The notes under the pieces were generated by a model. It was not told the origin of the DNA, did not search any database, and worked only from the letters and a program-made list of their open reading frames with translations. A stretch of 64,000 nucleotides of DNA from G047528285 sp047528285 (GTDB lineage: Bacteria; Pseudomonadota; Gammaproteobacteria; Enterobacterales; Enterobacteriaceae), in contig CP180022.1 in the NCBI GenBank assembly GCA_047528285.1, forward strand, positions 1,302,001 to 1,366,000, read 5' to 3'. Of this stretch, positions 1-10,121 are shown in pieces (positions within the stretch are counted from its first letter, which is position 1; the number at the start of each line of letters is the position of its first letter). The position numbers and the translations under genes were made by a program.

Positions 1-904
1 AATAGGTATTCTCCATGAGTAATATCAGTTCAGAAAATAGTAGCAGCATTACGCAGATGAGAAATACGCGCTTTATTCGACGCTTTACTTCGGCGTAAAT
101 AATAGCTGGAACTAGTGTGATGAAAGAAATCAGCATGGTAACTAGATATACTTTCCATTGTTCACTGGGTAAACAACCGGCGCGAGCCATTATAGGCGGA
201 AGAGCGACAAAACTTAGCATTAGCATGGTATGTAAGCAAAAGATACTTACGTTTAATTTTAAAAGTTGCGGATTTACAAGAACCTTTCTAAAACTGCCGC
301 GTATAATACTCGGTTCGCGGTTAAGGTTATGCCTACCTGCGGCGGGAACTACTAATAGGATAATTAAAATTCCAGTAAGGGCTAGTATAGCCATGCTCCA
401 GAAAAGACCACTAAGACCTATAGCATGCGTTACGATCGGACCTAATACTATGGCTGTGGCAAAGGTCAAACCGAAACTGACGCCTATACATGCCATCGCT
501 TTTGTACGATGCTGTTCGCGTATTAAATCCGAGAGAAGTGCCATGACAGGGGCAGCAATGGTACCGAAGCCCTGGAGTGCGCGGCCAAGAATAACTCCCC
601 AAATGCTATCGGTTCGAGCGGCGATGACACTGCCGAGGATGAAAACTAGGAAGCTGCCGATAATAATTGGTTTTCTACCAACGCGGTCAGAAAGCAAGCC
701 ACAAGGAATCTGAAATATTGCTTGTGTTAGCCCGTAAATACCAATAGCAAGGCCAATGAGAGATTCGCTAGCCTCCTGTAATGCCATGCCATAGGTGGTT
801 AACACCGGTAATACCATGAATATACCTAGCATGCGCAATGAAAATACCGTACCCAGGCTCCAGGTGGCTCGTAGCTCCATTCTAGTCATTTTTTTATCTT
901 TCAA
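1..904 (-). CDS. yajR: YajR-type MFS transporter, 3' end outside window
   Basis: Inner-membrane major facilitator transporter of unknown substrate. A minus-strand frame opens at a TTG (904), six bases after a GAGGTG ribosome site, and runs without a stop to the window edge. It encodes about 301 N-terminal residues of a family whose E. coli member has about 454. The TTG is preferred because M-K-D-K-K-M-T lines up with the E. coli N-terminus; ATGs at 889 and 880 are alternatives. Visible are the first helix with F-S-L-R-M-L-G, MFS motif A (G-L-L-S-D-R-V-G-R-K, residues 69-78) and about eight hydrophobic segments. There is no internal stop in the visible part. yajR follows cyoE in E. coli; here the same order is kept across a 2.6-kb spacer. 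Confidence 0.88.
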   Translation of the reverse strand, partial: MKDKKMTRMELRATWSLGTVFSLRMLGIFMVLPVLTTYGMALQEASESLIGLAIGIYGLTQAIFQIPCGLLSDRVGRKPIIIGSFLVFILGSVIAARTDSIWGVILGRALQGFGTIAAPVMALLSDLIREQHRTKAMACIGVSFGLTFATAIVLGPIVTHAIGLSGLFWSMAILALTGILIILLVVPAAGRHNLNREPSIIRGSFRKVLVNPQLLKLNVSIFCLHTMLMLSFVALPPIMARAGCLPSEQWKVYLVTMLISFITLVPAIIYAEVKRRIKRVFLICVMLLLFSELILLMENTY

Positions 905-3491
905 AATCACCACCTCAATAGAGTTTATCTGGTCATTTTCATATGCGATAGCTAAATAATCTAATTATACTACAATATTGCACTAAATATATGCGTTCCA
1001 AAAATTGGCATATCTAATTAACCTGAATTTTCGTAATCTTTAGATTCTCTTTAGTTTGACCAATATAATTTTCTGCAATTGTAGGTAATGTTTTCTTAAA
1101 CAATTTTGTTCTCTCCGATTAACACGATATTTGTTGCGAGTATAAAAACTTCATTTTCTGCCATATTTTTTTTGCAATGAAGTATATATTTATAATATCT
1201 AGAAAAAAATAACGGAGTTCTATATTTATCAAAAAACAGAATCATTAATTAGAATATTTTATTGTAAGATGCTCTATCCAGTATGAATAGATTTTTTTGA
1301 AAGATCTCATACAGTTTTTTATATCTGGATAAGCATTGGCAAAAATAGTTTCACTATTAATCTGATGCTGTTCATTCTTATTCAAATTTCTATTAAGTAT
1401 TAGTTTTTTCTTTTTTAGCTAGGTTAAGTACGCTTCACTTGATTTAAGTCAAGTGAATTACGTTTATTGAAATCACCCTTTTATCATTAGCTTTTAACTT
1501 CAGTGTTGCATTTTTTGATAAAGCACTTTTGTTTCTTTGCATAAAATATATATAAAATTTCTGAGAAATTTGGATATAAATCTATGATGAAAAAGATATT
1601 TGTTTATACCAAGAATTCTATAATTCACGCTTAGAACATTGTCTAGATGAGTAAAAATGATAGTATTATACTAGATTAGTAATTTTTTCTATATTCTTTA
1701 CGAGAAATCATTCTTAACTAAGTAATAGAATGAACTGAAAGATCTTTCTAAGATAATATGATGTAGAACTGCCGTGTTCATGGGGAATTGAGGTGGAACG
1801 CAAAATCATTCTATTTAGAGGCGAATCCTAAGAAAAAGTAGCACGTGATTAATTTTCTTAAAAATCTGATATTGAAGATTTTAAGTAATGGCTTTTTTGA
1901 GCATTGTTTGATTTTTTACTATCAATTTAATTTTTATATCATAGAGTATAAGATTGATTTTTATATAAAAATAATTTCCATTATCCAGACTTATTGCTTA
2001 TTAGTCGGAGAGGGAATAGATATTGAATATAAAGCATAAACACGCTGATCCCTCATTGGTCAAATCGATATCCCCTAAAATCAGTTTCTTATATAATATC
2101 TGGAAAAGGAAAGTAGATACGTGCTGATCTTGGATCAGCAGTTTGTATAGACTACATTTTTTTAAAATACAGATTTACGGTCATGCTTGAATGCGTAGAT
2201 TCAGTGTAGAAAAACATAAAACATTTTAGAATAAGATTATTCTGTATAATAAATGCAAAAAAGTATTTATAGGAAGCAAAAAATTCCAAATGGATCTTTC
2301 TTTTCTATGTGTATAACAATCTGCATAAGAAAGCCCTAGCGTAATGTGTTATCACCAGTTCTTATTTATTTAACCAAGAGCTTAATTATTAGTATATGAC
2401 GAATTATTTTAACTTTTATTTAGAGCTAAATAGTATCCTTTTGGATTTAAAAGAAATAAGAATATAGCTATAGAGTCGAAGCGGTGTAACTCTAAGCGAC
2501 GATAATTTTCTATAAAAAATTATTACGTCTATGGAAACTTGTAGTATCCATAAGTACTTTTTGAATTTTTAAGAAGTATAAGAATAACGAATTCTTTCAC
2601 TTATGTGAAGAATTATCGTTTTTTAATTTTTATTTAAAATAATTCTATACCGAAAATAGCTGAGTTTTTTCATATGAAATTTATTTTTTTAACATGAATG
2701 CTTTCAAGATTAAATTCTTGATGTGAATACATAATACAAATTGTAATAAAGGTTATCACTTGCTTATATTTTTGCATACATACTGTCATGTACTCCAATA
2801 GGATCCAATCTATTATCATATTGGCATAGTATTTTTCTTATTCATCCTTCTCTTGAATGAAACTAAAACGAGTTAGAATATTGCTAAAAAATTTTTTTGA
2901 GCGCTTGTACCTCTAAGTTTTTGATGATATCGAATGCCATCGGTTTTTTTTGCAAATAGGGAAAAACTTCAATCTTTATTGTATTATCATTTATAAAAAT
3001 ATAATCTTTATAAGATTAAGAACATTGCCAAGTAATCTTTTTGCTTACTTAGCAACTTGGCTATCAGAAAGATATAGGTATGAGGGTTGTTTGAGGTGTA
3101 ACCTCATAAAAAATAGTCAGAAAAGACAGTTAAGACTGCTTGCATGCACTATTTCAAGTTTTCCTTCTTGTCTGATAAATCTTAAATTGATAGTGGTAAT
3201 TATCTTGGCTTTAGTTAACATGAGTCTATCATGTGATCATAGTAATGATTTTTACATTCTATTATAAATATCCGTAATCATACACTAATTAGTGATTAAG
3301 ATAAAAACAATCTCGCAGTATCACTAGATACCACTTTTTTATTTTATAAACAATACTTTTCGAAGAGAATGGAAAGAGTATGGATGGGAAGATATTGATT
3401 CATAATACTTTTTTTGAGTTGATAGATATATATGCATAGTGCAATTATCAGATTTGCTTTTATTATTAATATTTTTGAGGTTGTGTTTTTA
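905..3491. other. AT-rich spacer between cyoE and yajR, no gene recognised
   Basis: About 2.6 kb of very AT-rich sequence between two genes that are adjacent in E. coli. The open frames at 1845-2039 and 2950-3267 have low-complexity I/L/F/K composition and resemble nothing I know. Structured pieces seen: a perfect 9-bp hairpin at 1434-1457, an 8-bp hairpin with a 3-base loop at 2122-2140, a terminator-like hairpin at 2588-2625, and a 7-bp inverted repeat at 3027-3061. This may be a decayed insertion, but no relic could be read. Confidence 0.6.
2588..2625 (+). terminator. Terminator-like hairpin with T tract
   Basis: The left arm around 2590-2600 pairs with 2605-2614 over ten base pairs with one bulged A and a TTAT loop. 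It is followed by ATCG and a run of six T. No intact gene lies upstream on this strand, so it may be the terminator of a vanished gene. Confidence 0.35.
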
Positions 3492-4391
3492 TTAAATATC
3501 TAGAGGTAAACCAAGGAAGGGTCTTGTAACTGATGACGCCATAAAATCTACTGATATCATCACGCTAAGCGATATCATCACTACGATTGAAAAGATAAAC
3601 AGCTTCCGGGCCCAGATTTTATCATCATTAGTCGATTTATAGCCTTGAAGTGCTATGGATAGCCATAAGATGCTGACGGAGGAAATGACGATTAAATATT
3701 TATAGCCAGTGTAACCGCAGAGTGTTAGTAACAGAGTTGCTAGGAAAAAGCCGATAATATACAAGGTAATATGATTTTTCGTGACCGAAATGCCACGTTT
3801 GATTGGCAATACAGGAAGAGCTGCTGTCTGATAATCCTTGAAGCGAAAGATAGCAATAGCATAAAAATGCGGTATTTGCCACAGGCTAAAAATTAGGAAC
3901 AAAATTAAGGCGCCAATATCGAATTGATCGCTAACAGCGCAGTAACCGGTGAGCGGTGGTGTGGCGCCGGATAAACTCCCAATAAGCGTACCGTAAACGG
4001 ATTTACGTTTCATATATAGGCTGTATATGCCAATGTAAACTGTAAAACCCATTGCTGCCAGGCAAGTGGCCAGCGGATTTGTCACCAAATACAACAGTGC
4101 AAAACCGACTATACCTAGCACTGTAGCATACACCAGGCTGACTTTTAAAGAAATTGATCCTGTTACTAGCCCCCTGTTTTTAGTCCTTTCCATTTTCCGG
4201 TCAATGTCGCGATCGATATAGTTATTAAACACGCAACTCGAGGCGATAATCAGCGATACCCCGACTAAGGTTGGTAGAAATACCGCATAATCAATATTTC
4301 CTTTTGCGGCTAAAAAGAAGCCACCGATGACGGAAATTAAATTACCGAAAATAATTCCTGGTTTTGTTACTTGCAGGTATTCCTTAATCAT
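3492..4391 (-). CDS. cyoE: Protoheme IX farnesyltransferase (heme O synthase)
   Basis: Transfers a farnesyl group from farnesyl diphosphate to heme b, making the heme O used by cytochrome bo3 oxidase; integral inner-membrane UbiA-superfamily enzyme. At 299 residues it matches the usual length (E. coli 296). The first aspartate-rich motif N-Y-I-D-R-D-I-D-R-K-M lies near residues 60-72, and the second conserved stretch F-R-F-K-D-Y near residue 180. Seven to nine hydrophobic helices are apparent. It is the last gene of cyoABCDE and starts 19 bases after cyoD, so it is co-transcribed. The start M-I-K-E-Y-L-Q-V-T-K-P-G agrees with homologues. Confidence 0.96.
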   Translation of the reverse strand: MIKEYLQVTKPGIIFGNLISVIGGFFLAAKGNIDYAVFLPTLVGVSLIIASSCVFNNYIDRDIDRKMERTKNRGLVTGSISLKVSLVYATVLGIVGFALLYLVTNPLATCLAAMGFTVYIGIYSLYMKRKSVYGTLIGSLSGATPPLTGYCAVSDQFDIGALILFLIFSLWQIPHFYAIAIFRFKDYQTAALPVLPIKRGISVTKNHITLYIIGFFLATLLLTLCGYTGYKYLIVISSVSILWLSIALQGYKSTNDDKIWARKLFIFSIVVMISLSVMISVDFMASSVTRPFLGLPLDI

Positions 4392-4410
4392 TACGATTTC
4401 GCTCTGTCTA

Positions 4411-4743
4411 TTAGTGCCTCATCAAGTTGTAGTTGAGGTACAACATAATCCAGAATGATCCAGCCACCAAGATTGTGATAATCATCGCTGCAAATATAAA
4501 GGCTATCAGATTCCACTGATGTTCAGATGATATATTGAGGTGTAAGAAATATATTAAATGCACTACAATTTGTATTAATGCACAAATCGCCAGCACCATA
4601 ATTAGTATGTTTTTGCTGGCAGACCCCTGTATTACCATTCCAAACGGAATGATTGTTAGTATGATTGAGAGTAGAAAACCAATCAAATAAGACTTATGGC
4701 TGCCGTAGTTGGCGATAGTAGGTCTTATGGATGTATGACTCAT
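4411..4743 (-). CDS. cyoD: Cytochrome bo3 ubiquinol oxidase subunit IV
   Basis: Small membrane subunit that assists assembly of the copper site in subunit I of cytochrome bo3. The 110 residues match E. coli (109). The frame is open further upstream, but the ATG at 4743 (M-S-H-T-S) is chosen because it overlaps the cyoC stop by one base (TAATG) and matches the family N-terminus. Three hydrophobic helices are visible, with the family signatures F-L-H-L-N near the middle and L-N-Y-N-L-M at the C-terminus. Translation is probably coupled to cyoC. Confidence 0.95.
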   Translation of the reverse strand: MSHTSIRPTIANYGSHKSYLIGFLLSIILTIIPFGMVIQGSASKNILIMVLAICALIQIVVHLIYFLHLNISSEHQWNLIAFIFAAMIITILVAGSFWIMLYLNYNLMRH

Positions 4744-5339
4744 TAAAGTACTCGCATTAAATATACTACGGTAAAGACGCAAATCCAGATTACGTCTAGG
4801 AAGTGCCAAAACAAACTTAGGCACAACAAACGGGTTTGATTAACATTGGTTAAGCCACGATGGGAAACTTGAACCATCATGACAAGGATCCAGATAAGAC
4901 CAGAAGTTACGTGAAGACCATGGGTTCCAACTAGTGTGAAGAAACTGGATAGAAAAGCGTTGTAATCCGGGCCATATCCTTTACCGATTAAATGGTGGAA
5001 CTCGTACAATTCCATGCAGATAAAACCGAGACCGAACAAAAAGGTCAGACCTAGGAAGATATTGACCCGGCCTTTATTGCTTCTTGATAAGGATAGGATT
5101 ACCATACCGTAGGTAAGACTACTGAACAGTAAAAAAAAGGTTTCAACTAGAACAAACGGCAGTTCGAAAATATCTTTTCCGTTTGGCCCCCCTCCCCCCA
5201 CGCTATTGCTTAGTACGGCATAAGTAGCGAACAGGGTGGCGAATAAAATACAGTCGCTCATAAGGTAAATCCAAAAACCGAACACCTTTGTGGCTTCGGC
5301 ATAGGCATGTGTAGTATTAGATAGGATGCTAGTTGACAT
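4743..5339 (-). CDS. cyoC: Cytochrome bo3 ubiquinol oxidase subunit III
   Basis: Subunit III of the proton-pumping quinol oxidase, heme-copper oxidase subunit III family. It has 198 residues (E. coli 204) and lacks a few of the N-terminal histidines of the E. coli protein. Five hydrophobic helices; conserved stretches W-I-Y-L-M-S-D-C-I-L-F, G-K-D-I-F-E-L-P-F-V and F-W-H-F-L-D-V-I-W-I-C-V-F are intact. The gene overlaps the end of cyoB by 11 bases and cyoD by one base, as expected for a translationally coupled operon. Confidence 0.96.
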   Translation of the reverse strand: MSTSILSNTTHAYAEATKVFGFWIYLMSDCILFATLFATYAVLSNSVGGGGPNGKDIFELPFVLVETFFLLFSSLTYGMVILSLSRSNKGRVNIFLGLTFLFGLGFICMELYEFHHLIGKGYGPDYNAFLSSFFTLVGTHGLHVTSGLIWILVMMVQVSHRGLTNVNQTRLLCLSLFWHFLDVIWICVFTVVYLMRVL

Positions 5340-7323
5340 TCTTTACGCCTGCTTTACTGATTTTATCAAAATTTTTCTGTTCGATACGTTCTATTTCCTC
5401 TATTGGTACGTAATAATCCACCTCTTCATTGAAGCTGTAAACTATCCAGACAACGATTATACCGATAAACGCGAGAATCGCCAGCCACCAAATATGCCAG
5501 ACAAAAGCAAAACCAAATGCTAGATTGAAAGCGGAAATAATTATACCTACGCTTGTATTTTTTGGCATATGAATCGGTTTATATGCTTGAGGTTTTTGAT
5601 AAGCAATGTTGTCTTCCTTCATCTTCCAGAATACATCGCGTTGATTGTGCACTTCCGGTATGACGGCAAAGTTATAAAATGGGGGAGGAGAGGAGGTAGA
5701 CCATTCCAAAGTACGTCCATCCCATGGATCGCCGGTTAAATCGCGATTCTTTTCGCGATTGCGTATGCTGACAACAAACTGGATAATCTGGCATAGAATG
5801 CCTAACGCGATAATAGCAGCGCCGGTGGCAGCCGTCGCTAGTAATGGATGAAAGACGGGGTCTATATGTTGGCTTAAACGGCGAGTCATCCCCATAAATC
5901 CCAGTGCATACAGCGGCATGAATGCGATATAAAACCCAACAATCCAGAACCAGAAGGCACGTTTTCCCCATGTTTCGTTTAGGGTATATCCGAATGCTTT
6001 TGGGAACCAGTAGGTCATTCCGGCAAAGCAGCCGAATAAAACGCCGCCGATAATGACGTTATGGAAGTGAGCAATTAGAAAGAGGCTGTTGTGCAAAACG
6101 AAGTCGGCGCCGGGCGCTGCCAGCAAGACGCCAGTCATCCCTCCGATAGAAAAAGTGATCAGAAAGCCTATTGTCCAGAGCATAGCCGAATTGAATACCA
6201 CGCGACCTTGATATATGGTAAATAGCCAGTTGAAGATCTTTACCCCGGTTGGGATAGCAATGATCATAGTCATGATACCGAAGAAAGCGTTGACATTGGC
6301 ACCAGACCCCATGGTGAAAAAATGATGTAACCAAACGCAGAATGATAGCACGGTAATTGCGATGGTTGCCCACACCAGTGATGTGTATCCGAACAGGTAT
6401 TTTTTAGAAAAGGTAGAAACAATTTCCGAGAACATGCCAAACACAGGCAATACCAAGATATAAACTTCTGGATGTCCCCAGGCCCAGAAGAGGTTTACGT
6501 ACATCATCATATTCCCGCCCATATCATTGGTAAAAAAATGGGTTCCTAGATAGCGATCTAGGGTCAGTAGCATGATAGTAGCGGTTAAAATTGGAAACGC
6601 AGCGAGAATTAACACGTTAGTGCACAGGGCCGTCCAGGTGAAAACCGGCATTTTCATCATTGGCATACCGGGTGCTCGCATACGTAAAATGGTAACAAAG
6701 AAATTAACACCAGTCAGGGTTGTACCGATACCGGCTATCTGCATACTCCAGATCCAATAATCGACTCCGACGCCGGGACTGTATTCCTTTTCTGATAAAG
6801 AAGGGTAGGCGGCCCAGCCAGTTTGAGCGAATTCACCTACCCCAAGGGAAACATTAATTAGGATGACACCAACGACGAAGAACCAGAAACTAAGAGAGTT
6901 TAGGAAAGGAAAAGCTACGTCACGTGCGCCGATTTGTAACGGCACTGCCAGGTTCATTAAACCAACTATAAACGGTGTGGCCATGAAAATGATCATGATT
7001 ACACCGTGAGCGGTCAGCACCTGATCATAATGATGTGGTGGAAGAAACCCTGTTTCGCCTGCCGAGGCTAGTGCCTGCTGTGAACGCATCATGATGGCGT
7101 CGGCGAAACCGCGCAGCAGCATCACAAAGGCTACTATTATGTACATAATACCGATTTTTTTATGGTCTACCGAGGTTAACCACTCATGCCATAGGTATTG
7201 CCATTTCCCGAAATAGGTAATGATGCCCACCAACCCTATACCAAGCACAATGATGGTGGTGATGGTTATCATAATGATCGGTTCATCATACGGAATTGAA
7301 TCAATCCTTAGTTTCCCGAACAT
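5329..7323 (-). CDS. cyoB: Cytochrome bo3 ubiquinol oxidase subunit I
   Basis: Catalytic subunit of the terminal oxidase, carrying heme b, heme O and CuB. It oxidises ubiquinol, reduces oxygen to water and pumps protons. At 664 residues it is full length (E. coli 663). Metal ligands are visible in L-T-A-H-G-V-I-M-I (low-spin heme), W-G-H-P-E-V-Y (CuB histidine and the cross-linked tyrosine), W-L-H-H-F-F-T (two CuB histidines) and I-A-H-F-H-N-V (heme ligands). About 15 helices. It starts two bases after cyoA. With cyoACDE it is the only respiratory oxidase in this window. Confidence 0.98.
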   Translation of the reverse strand: MFGKLRIDSIPYDEPIIMITITTIIVLGIGLVGIITYFGKWQYLWHEWLTSVDHKKIGIMYIIVAFVMLLRGFADAIMMRSQQALASAGETGFLPPHHYDQVLTAHGVIMIIFMATPFIVGLMNLAVPLQIGARDVAFPFLNSLSFWFFVVGVILINVSLGVGEFAQTGWAAYPSLSEKEYSPGVGVDYWIWSMQIAGIGTTLTGVNFFVTILRMRAPGMPMMKMPVFTWTALCTNVLILAAFPILTATIMLLTLDRYLGTHFFTNDMGGNMMMYVNLFWAWGHPEVYILVLPVFGMFSEIVSTFSKKYLFGYTSLVWATIAITVLSFCVWLHHFFTMGSGANVNAFFGIMTMIIAIPTGVKIFNWLFTIYQGRVVFNSAMLWTIGFLITFSIGGMTGVLLAAPGADFVLHNSLFLIAHFHNVIIGGVLFGCFAGMTYWFPKAFGYTLNETWGKRAFWFWIVGFYIAFMPLYALGFMGMTRRLSQHIDPVFHPLLATAATGAAIIALGILCQIIQFVVSIRNREKNRDLTGDPWDGRTLEWSTSSPPPFYNFAVIPEVHNQRDVFWKMKEDNIAYQKPQAYKPIHMPKNTSVGIIISAFNLAFGFAFVWHIWWLAILAFIGIIVVWIVYSFNEEVDYYVPIEEIERIEQKNFDKISKAGVKNVN

Positions 7324-7325
7324 CG

Positions 7326-8237
7326 TTATTGTTCCTCGGTATTTTCGTGAGAGTATTTACCTGAGTGAGTAATGCTATTTCCCTTGCCCATGAATTTATC
7401 GATTATATCCTGGAACAGGCTGGGATTTACGTTTGAGAAGTATTTGACTGAATGATATTCGCTTTGTGATGCTAAATTTTCGTAAGCACTCATAGTACAA
7501 AGTGTATCCACTGAAGCCTTAACCTTCTGAATCCAGTTCTCGAAGCTATTTTGATCCGACGTGGCGTTTGCTGAGAATTTCATACCTGAAAAGCCACGCC
7601 CGCTGAAGTTGGATGACATGCCTTTATAGTTTCCGGGTTCGTTAGCGATAAGATGCAACGTGGAGTTCATTCCAGGCATGGCGTAAATTTGGCTGCCTAG
7701 TTGAGGAATAAAGAAGGAATTCATCACTGAATTGGATGTGATCTTAAACTTCACTGGTACGTTGGCTGGGAAAGCGATTTCATTCACTGTGGCGATACCA
7801 TGATCAGGATATATGAAAAGCCATTTCCAGTCTAGGGCAATAACTTGAATGTTAATGGGGCTAGAGTCTGACAAAATAGGTTTGCTTGGATCTAGAGTAT
7901 AAGTCGAGTTCCAAGTAAGGGTTCCCAAGGAGATGATGATAAGGATAGGTATCGTCCATACAAGTAATTCAATTTTATTGGAGTGTGACCAGTTAGGGCT
8001 GTAAGTTGCCTTGGTATTTGAGGCTGTGTATTTGATAGCGAAGACAAATGCCATAACAATAGCGGGTATTACGACGATCAACATTGTCCCAAGAAAAGTT
8101 AGTATTAATGACCGTTGCTCCAAGCCTATCTGCCCCTTAGGATTCATTAATGCCATATCGCTGCAACCGCTAATAAACGCGAGTATGGCAAATAGGAAGA
8201 GTATTCCTAAATGCCGACTGTCTTTTTTGCATTGCAT
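7326..8237 (-). CDS. cyoA: Cytochrome bo3 ubiquinol oxidase subunit II (lipoprotein)
   Basis: Quinol oxidase subunit II, anchored in the inner membrane with a periplasmic cupredoxin-like domain. It has 303 residues (E. coli 315); the difference is mainly a shorter His/Met-rich C-terminal tail. A lipoprotein signal ends at F-I-S-G-C with the lipidated cysteine at residue 25. Two transmembrane helices follow (about residues 45-70 and 88-110), then the W-K-W-L-F-I-Y-P and S-N-S-V-M-N-S-F-F-I-P-Q stretches. The CuA ligands of cytochrome c oxidases are absent, as expected for a quinol oxidase. First gene of the operon; no convincing promoter was seen upstream. Confidence 0.96.
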   Translation of the reverse strand: MQCKKDSRHLGILFLFAILAFISGCSDMALMNPKGQIGLEQRSLILTFLGTMLIVVIPAIVMAFVFAIKYTASNTKATYSPNWSHSNKIELLVWTIPILIIISLGTLTWNSTYTLDPSKPILSDSSPINIQVIALDWKWLFIYPDHGIATVNEIAFPANVPVKFKITSNSVMNSFFIPQLGSQIYAMPGMNSTLHLIANEPGNYKGMSSNFSGRGFSGMKFSANATSDQNSFENWIQKVKASVDTLCTMSAYENLASQSEYHSVKYFSNVNPSLFQDIIDKFMGKGNSITHSGKYSHENTEEQ

Positions 8238-8989
8238 CTAAGGACCCCAAGAATGTGTTTTCATATTAGTTCTTATCTTTAAATAATTTTACGGGAAAGT
8301 TACAATACTGTAAATATGCTTAACCTTATCTCATATAGATATTTCTAGATGCTGTTAGGTGTATTATATTTGTTGGGATTAATAAGAATTTTAATTTAAA
8401 CAAAGATTTAAGAAATAAAATCTCGAAATGTCATTCTGTCGATAACGAGAAACAATGTAATTCGATCTGCAATATAATATTAAAATCAATGTTGTTTTTT
8501 AATAAACATCATAAATATGTAACTAGGATCAGATAAAAACCAGGTTCATATAAAATAGTGTTGTAGATAAATAGTTACTACTACAAACATAAATAAAAAT
8601 GACTATTAGCATCAAAAATAATAAATCAAAATTTGACTGCTTCCGGTAAACTTTAATGCTTGATGATTTTAAGGATCCAGAAGTGAGCACCTATAGTTCA
8701 TGTCACTATAAAAGGCCAACACCAGGTGATAATGATCTATGAAGGTATTGATATAATTCAGGCCTGAAAGTTTTTTGTAAAAGTGATAGCGGGTTTTGGT
8801 AGGATTTATGGTAGCCGAAAATATAGGGTGATGATGGTGAGAATGCTTAAGATGCATTTTACGAGCATGATTTTGAAAAAATGATACTATAAATATAACT
8901 TTGCCTGTGCAAAGTTAGTGTATAAACGCTAGTTATAATACCTCAGAAAAAGAAAATGAAATTATATTAAAATAGTTATCAGTGTTTAA
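8238..8989. other. AT-rich spacer upstream of cyoA
   Basis: No gene recognised. A perfect 9-bp inverted repeat with a 4-base loop lies at 8896-8917. The region together with 8990-9340 is about the size of guaC, so it probably holds the unreadable 3' two thirds of that fossil. The cyo promoter should lie at the left end, but no clear -35/-10 pair stands out. Confidence 0.4.
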
Positions 8990-9340
8990 ACTACTTATAT
9001 TTTAGTTTTAAAAATTTTTGAGGTGTATACAGTCTGCGTGACTATGATGCATAGGTCGGTGAGACGATAAAAATGAAGCGCTTATGTTGGTTACGTTGTT
9101 CGGAATGCTAAACAAGCATGTGTATGGATAAAAATCGCTCTTCATGAACGTATTATTTTACCTTTTTGATTTTTAATAAAGCCAATACTTATCATAAAAG
9201 ATTTCGAATAAATATTATTGATATAAATGTATATAAAGTTTAATAAAGACAAAATATCATTTGATTAATTTTCTTTAAGGTTCGGTGATAGAGGGAATCA
9301 TATTCTGGAATTCAAATTTCAGCGTCAATGCAACTAACGC
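8990..9340 (-). pseudogene. guaC: Decayed GMP reductase gene (guaC), 5' part
   Basis: Minus-strand fossil, divergent from coaE exactly as guaC is in E. coli. Around 9322-9300 the translation L-K-F-E-F-Q-N-M-I parallels L-K-L-G-F-K-D-V-L of GuaC residues 7-15. After a frame change R-T-L-K parallels S-T-L-K. About 250 bases further the DNA reads with I-P-N-N and then V-S-P-T at the spacing of I-N-N-S and V-S-T-G (residues 88-104), and the bases GTCTCACCG match the E. coli codons there. Stops and frameshifts are many and the start codon is gone. The comparison was made by eye from memory of the E. coli protein. Confidence 0.5.
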
Positions 9341-9485
9341 TTATCTTTGTCTGCGTAATTATATTTTTTCTTAAGTAGTTTGCTTATCAGATAACGACTA
9401 GTGCTTTTTGCCATGTGAAAAGCACAGATGGGTATCAATATTCTATGGGGAATTAATATGCTAGACCACATATTAGTTGTTGATA

Positions 9486-10115
9486 TTGACACAATACATT
9501 GTCGCTTTAACCGGGGGAATCGGTAGCGGTAAAAGCACTGTAGCTAAGATTTTCGCTGCATTTGGCGTGCCCCTAGTTGACGCTGATATTATCGCTCGAA
9601 ATCTGATCCAGTCGGATGTTAGGATTCTGCATACTATCATACAACATTTTGGCAAAATAGTTCTGAGATCTGATGGAACTCTTGATCGTGCTGCGCTGAG
9701 ATTTCGTATTTTTGGTGACCCAAAAGAGAAAGCTTGGCTTGACGATTTCCTGCATCCGCTTATTCAGCGGCAAACCCAAGAGCAATTGCGGGCTTTTCGT
9801 GCTCCATATGGACTTTGGGTAGTGCCATTACTTATTGAAAATCATCTACAGCGGCACGCCCATCGGGTGCTTTTGGTGGATGTGGATCGCGGGGTTCAGA
9901 TTACACGAACGATTATTCGTGACGGTGTCAGCCGCGAACATGTAGAAAATATTTTAGCGGTACAAATATCGCGTCAGCGCCGCTTGACCTGTGCGGATGA
10001 TATTATTGAGAATAACGGGCATCAAGATGAGATGATAGATCACATTGCTACTTTGCATCAACGTTATCTTTTGCTTTCGCGTCAGCAATCTGAGAGGAAA
10101 AAATCCCATAAATGA
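9486..10115 (+). CDS. coaE: Dephospho-CoA kinase, start codon changed to TTG
   Basis: Last step of coenzyme A synthesis: phosphorylates the ribose 3'-hydroxyl of dephospho-CoA with ATP; cytosolic P-loop kinase. About 209 residues from the chosen start (E. coli 206). P-loop G-G-I-G-S-G-K-S-T at residues 10-18, D-A-D-I-I-A-R, H-P-L-I-Q and W-V-V-P-L-L-I-E-N are all present. The start is assigned to TTG 9486 because M-T-Q-Y-I-V-A-L aligns with M-R-Y-I-V-A-L. In-frame TTGs at 9477 and 9480 are alternatives. No ATG is available in frame and no ribosome site precedes these TTGs. The nearest good site (GGGGA then ATG at 9458) is in another frame. It is followed by a zapD fossil. Confidence 0.92.
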   Translation: MTQYIVALTGGIGSGKSTVAKIFAAFGVPLVDADIIARNLIQSDVRILHTIIQHFGKIVLRSDGTLDRAALRFRIFGDPKEKAWLDDFLHPLIQRQTQEQLRAFRAPYGLWVVPLLIENHLQRHAHRVLLVDVDRGVQITRTIIRDGVSREHVENILAVQISRQRRLTCADDIIENNGHQDEMIDHIATLHQRYLLLSRQQSERKKSHK

Positions 10116-10121
10116 TGTTAA

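Noticed and set aside
117..713. Plus-strand open frame of 198 codons
   Set aside because: It is antisense to the yajR frame, which has clear MFS motifs; the plus-strand product resembles nothing.
2950..3267. 105-codon frame in the cyoE-yajR spacer
   Set aside because: No ribosome site, no recognisable motif, and composition like the surrounding spacer.
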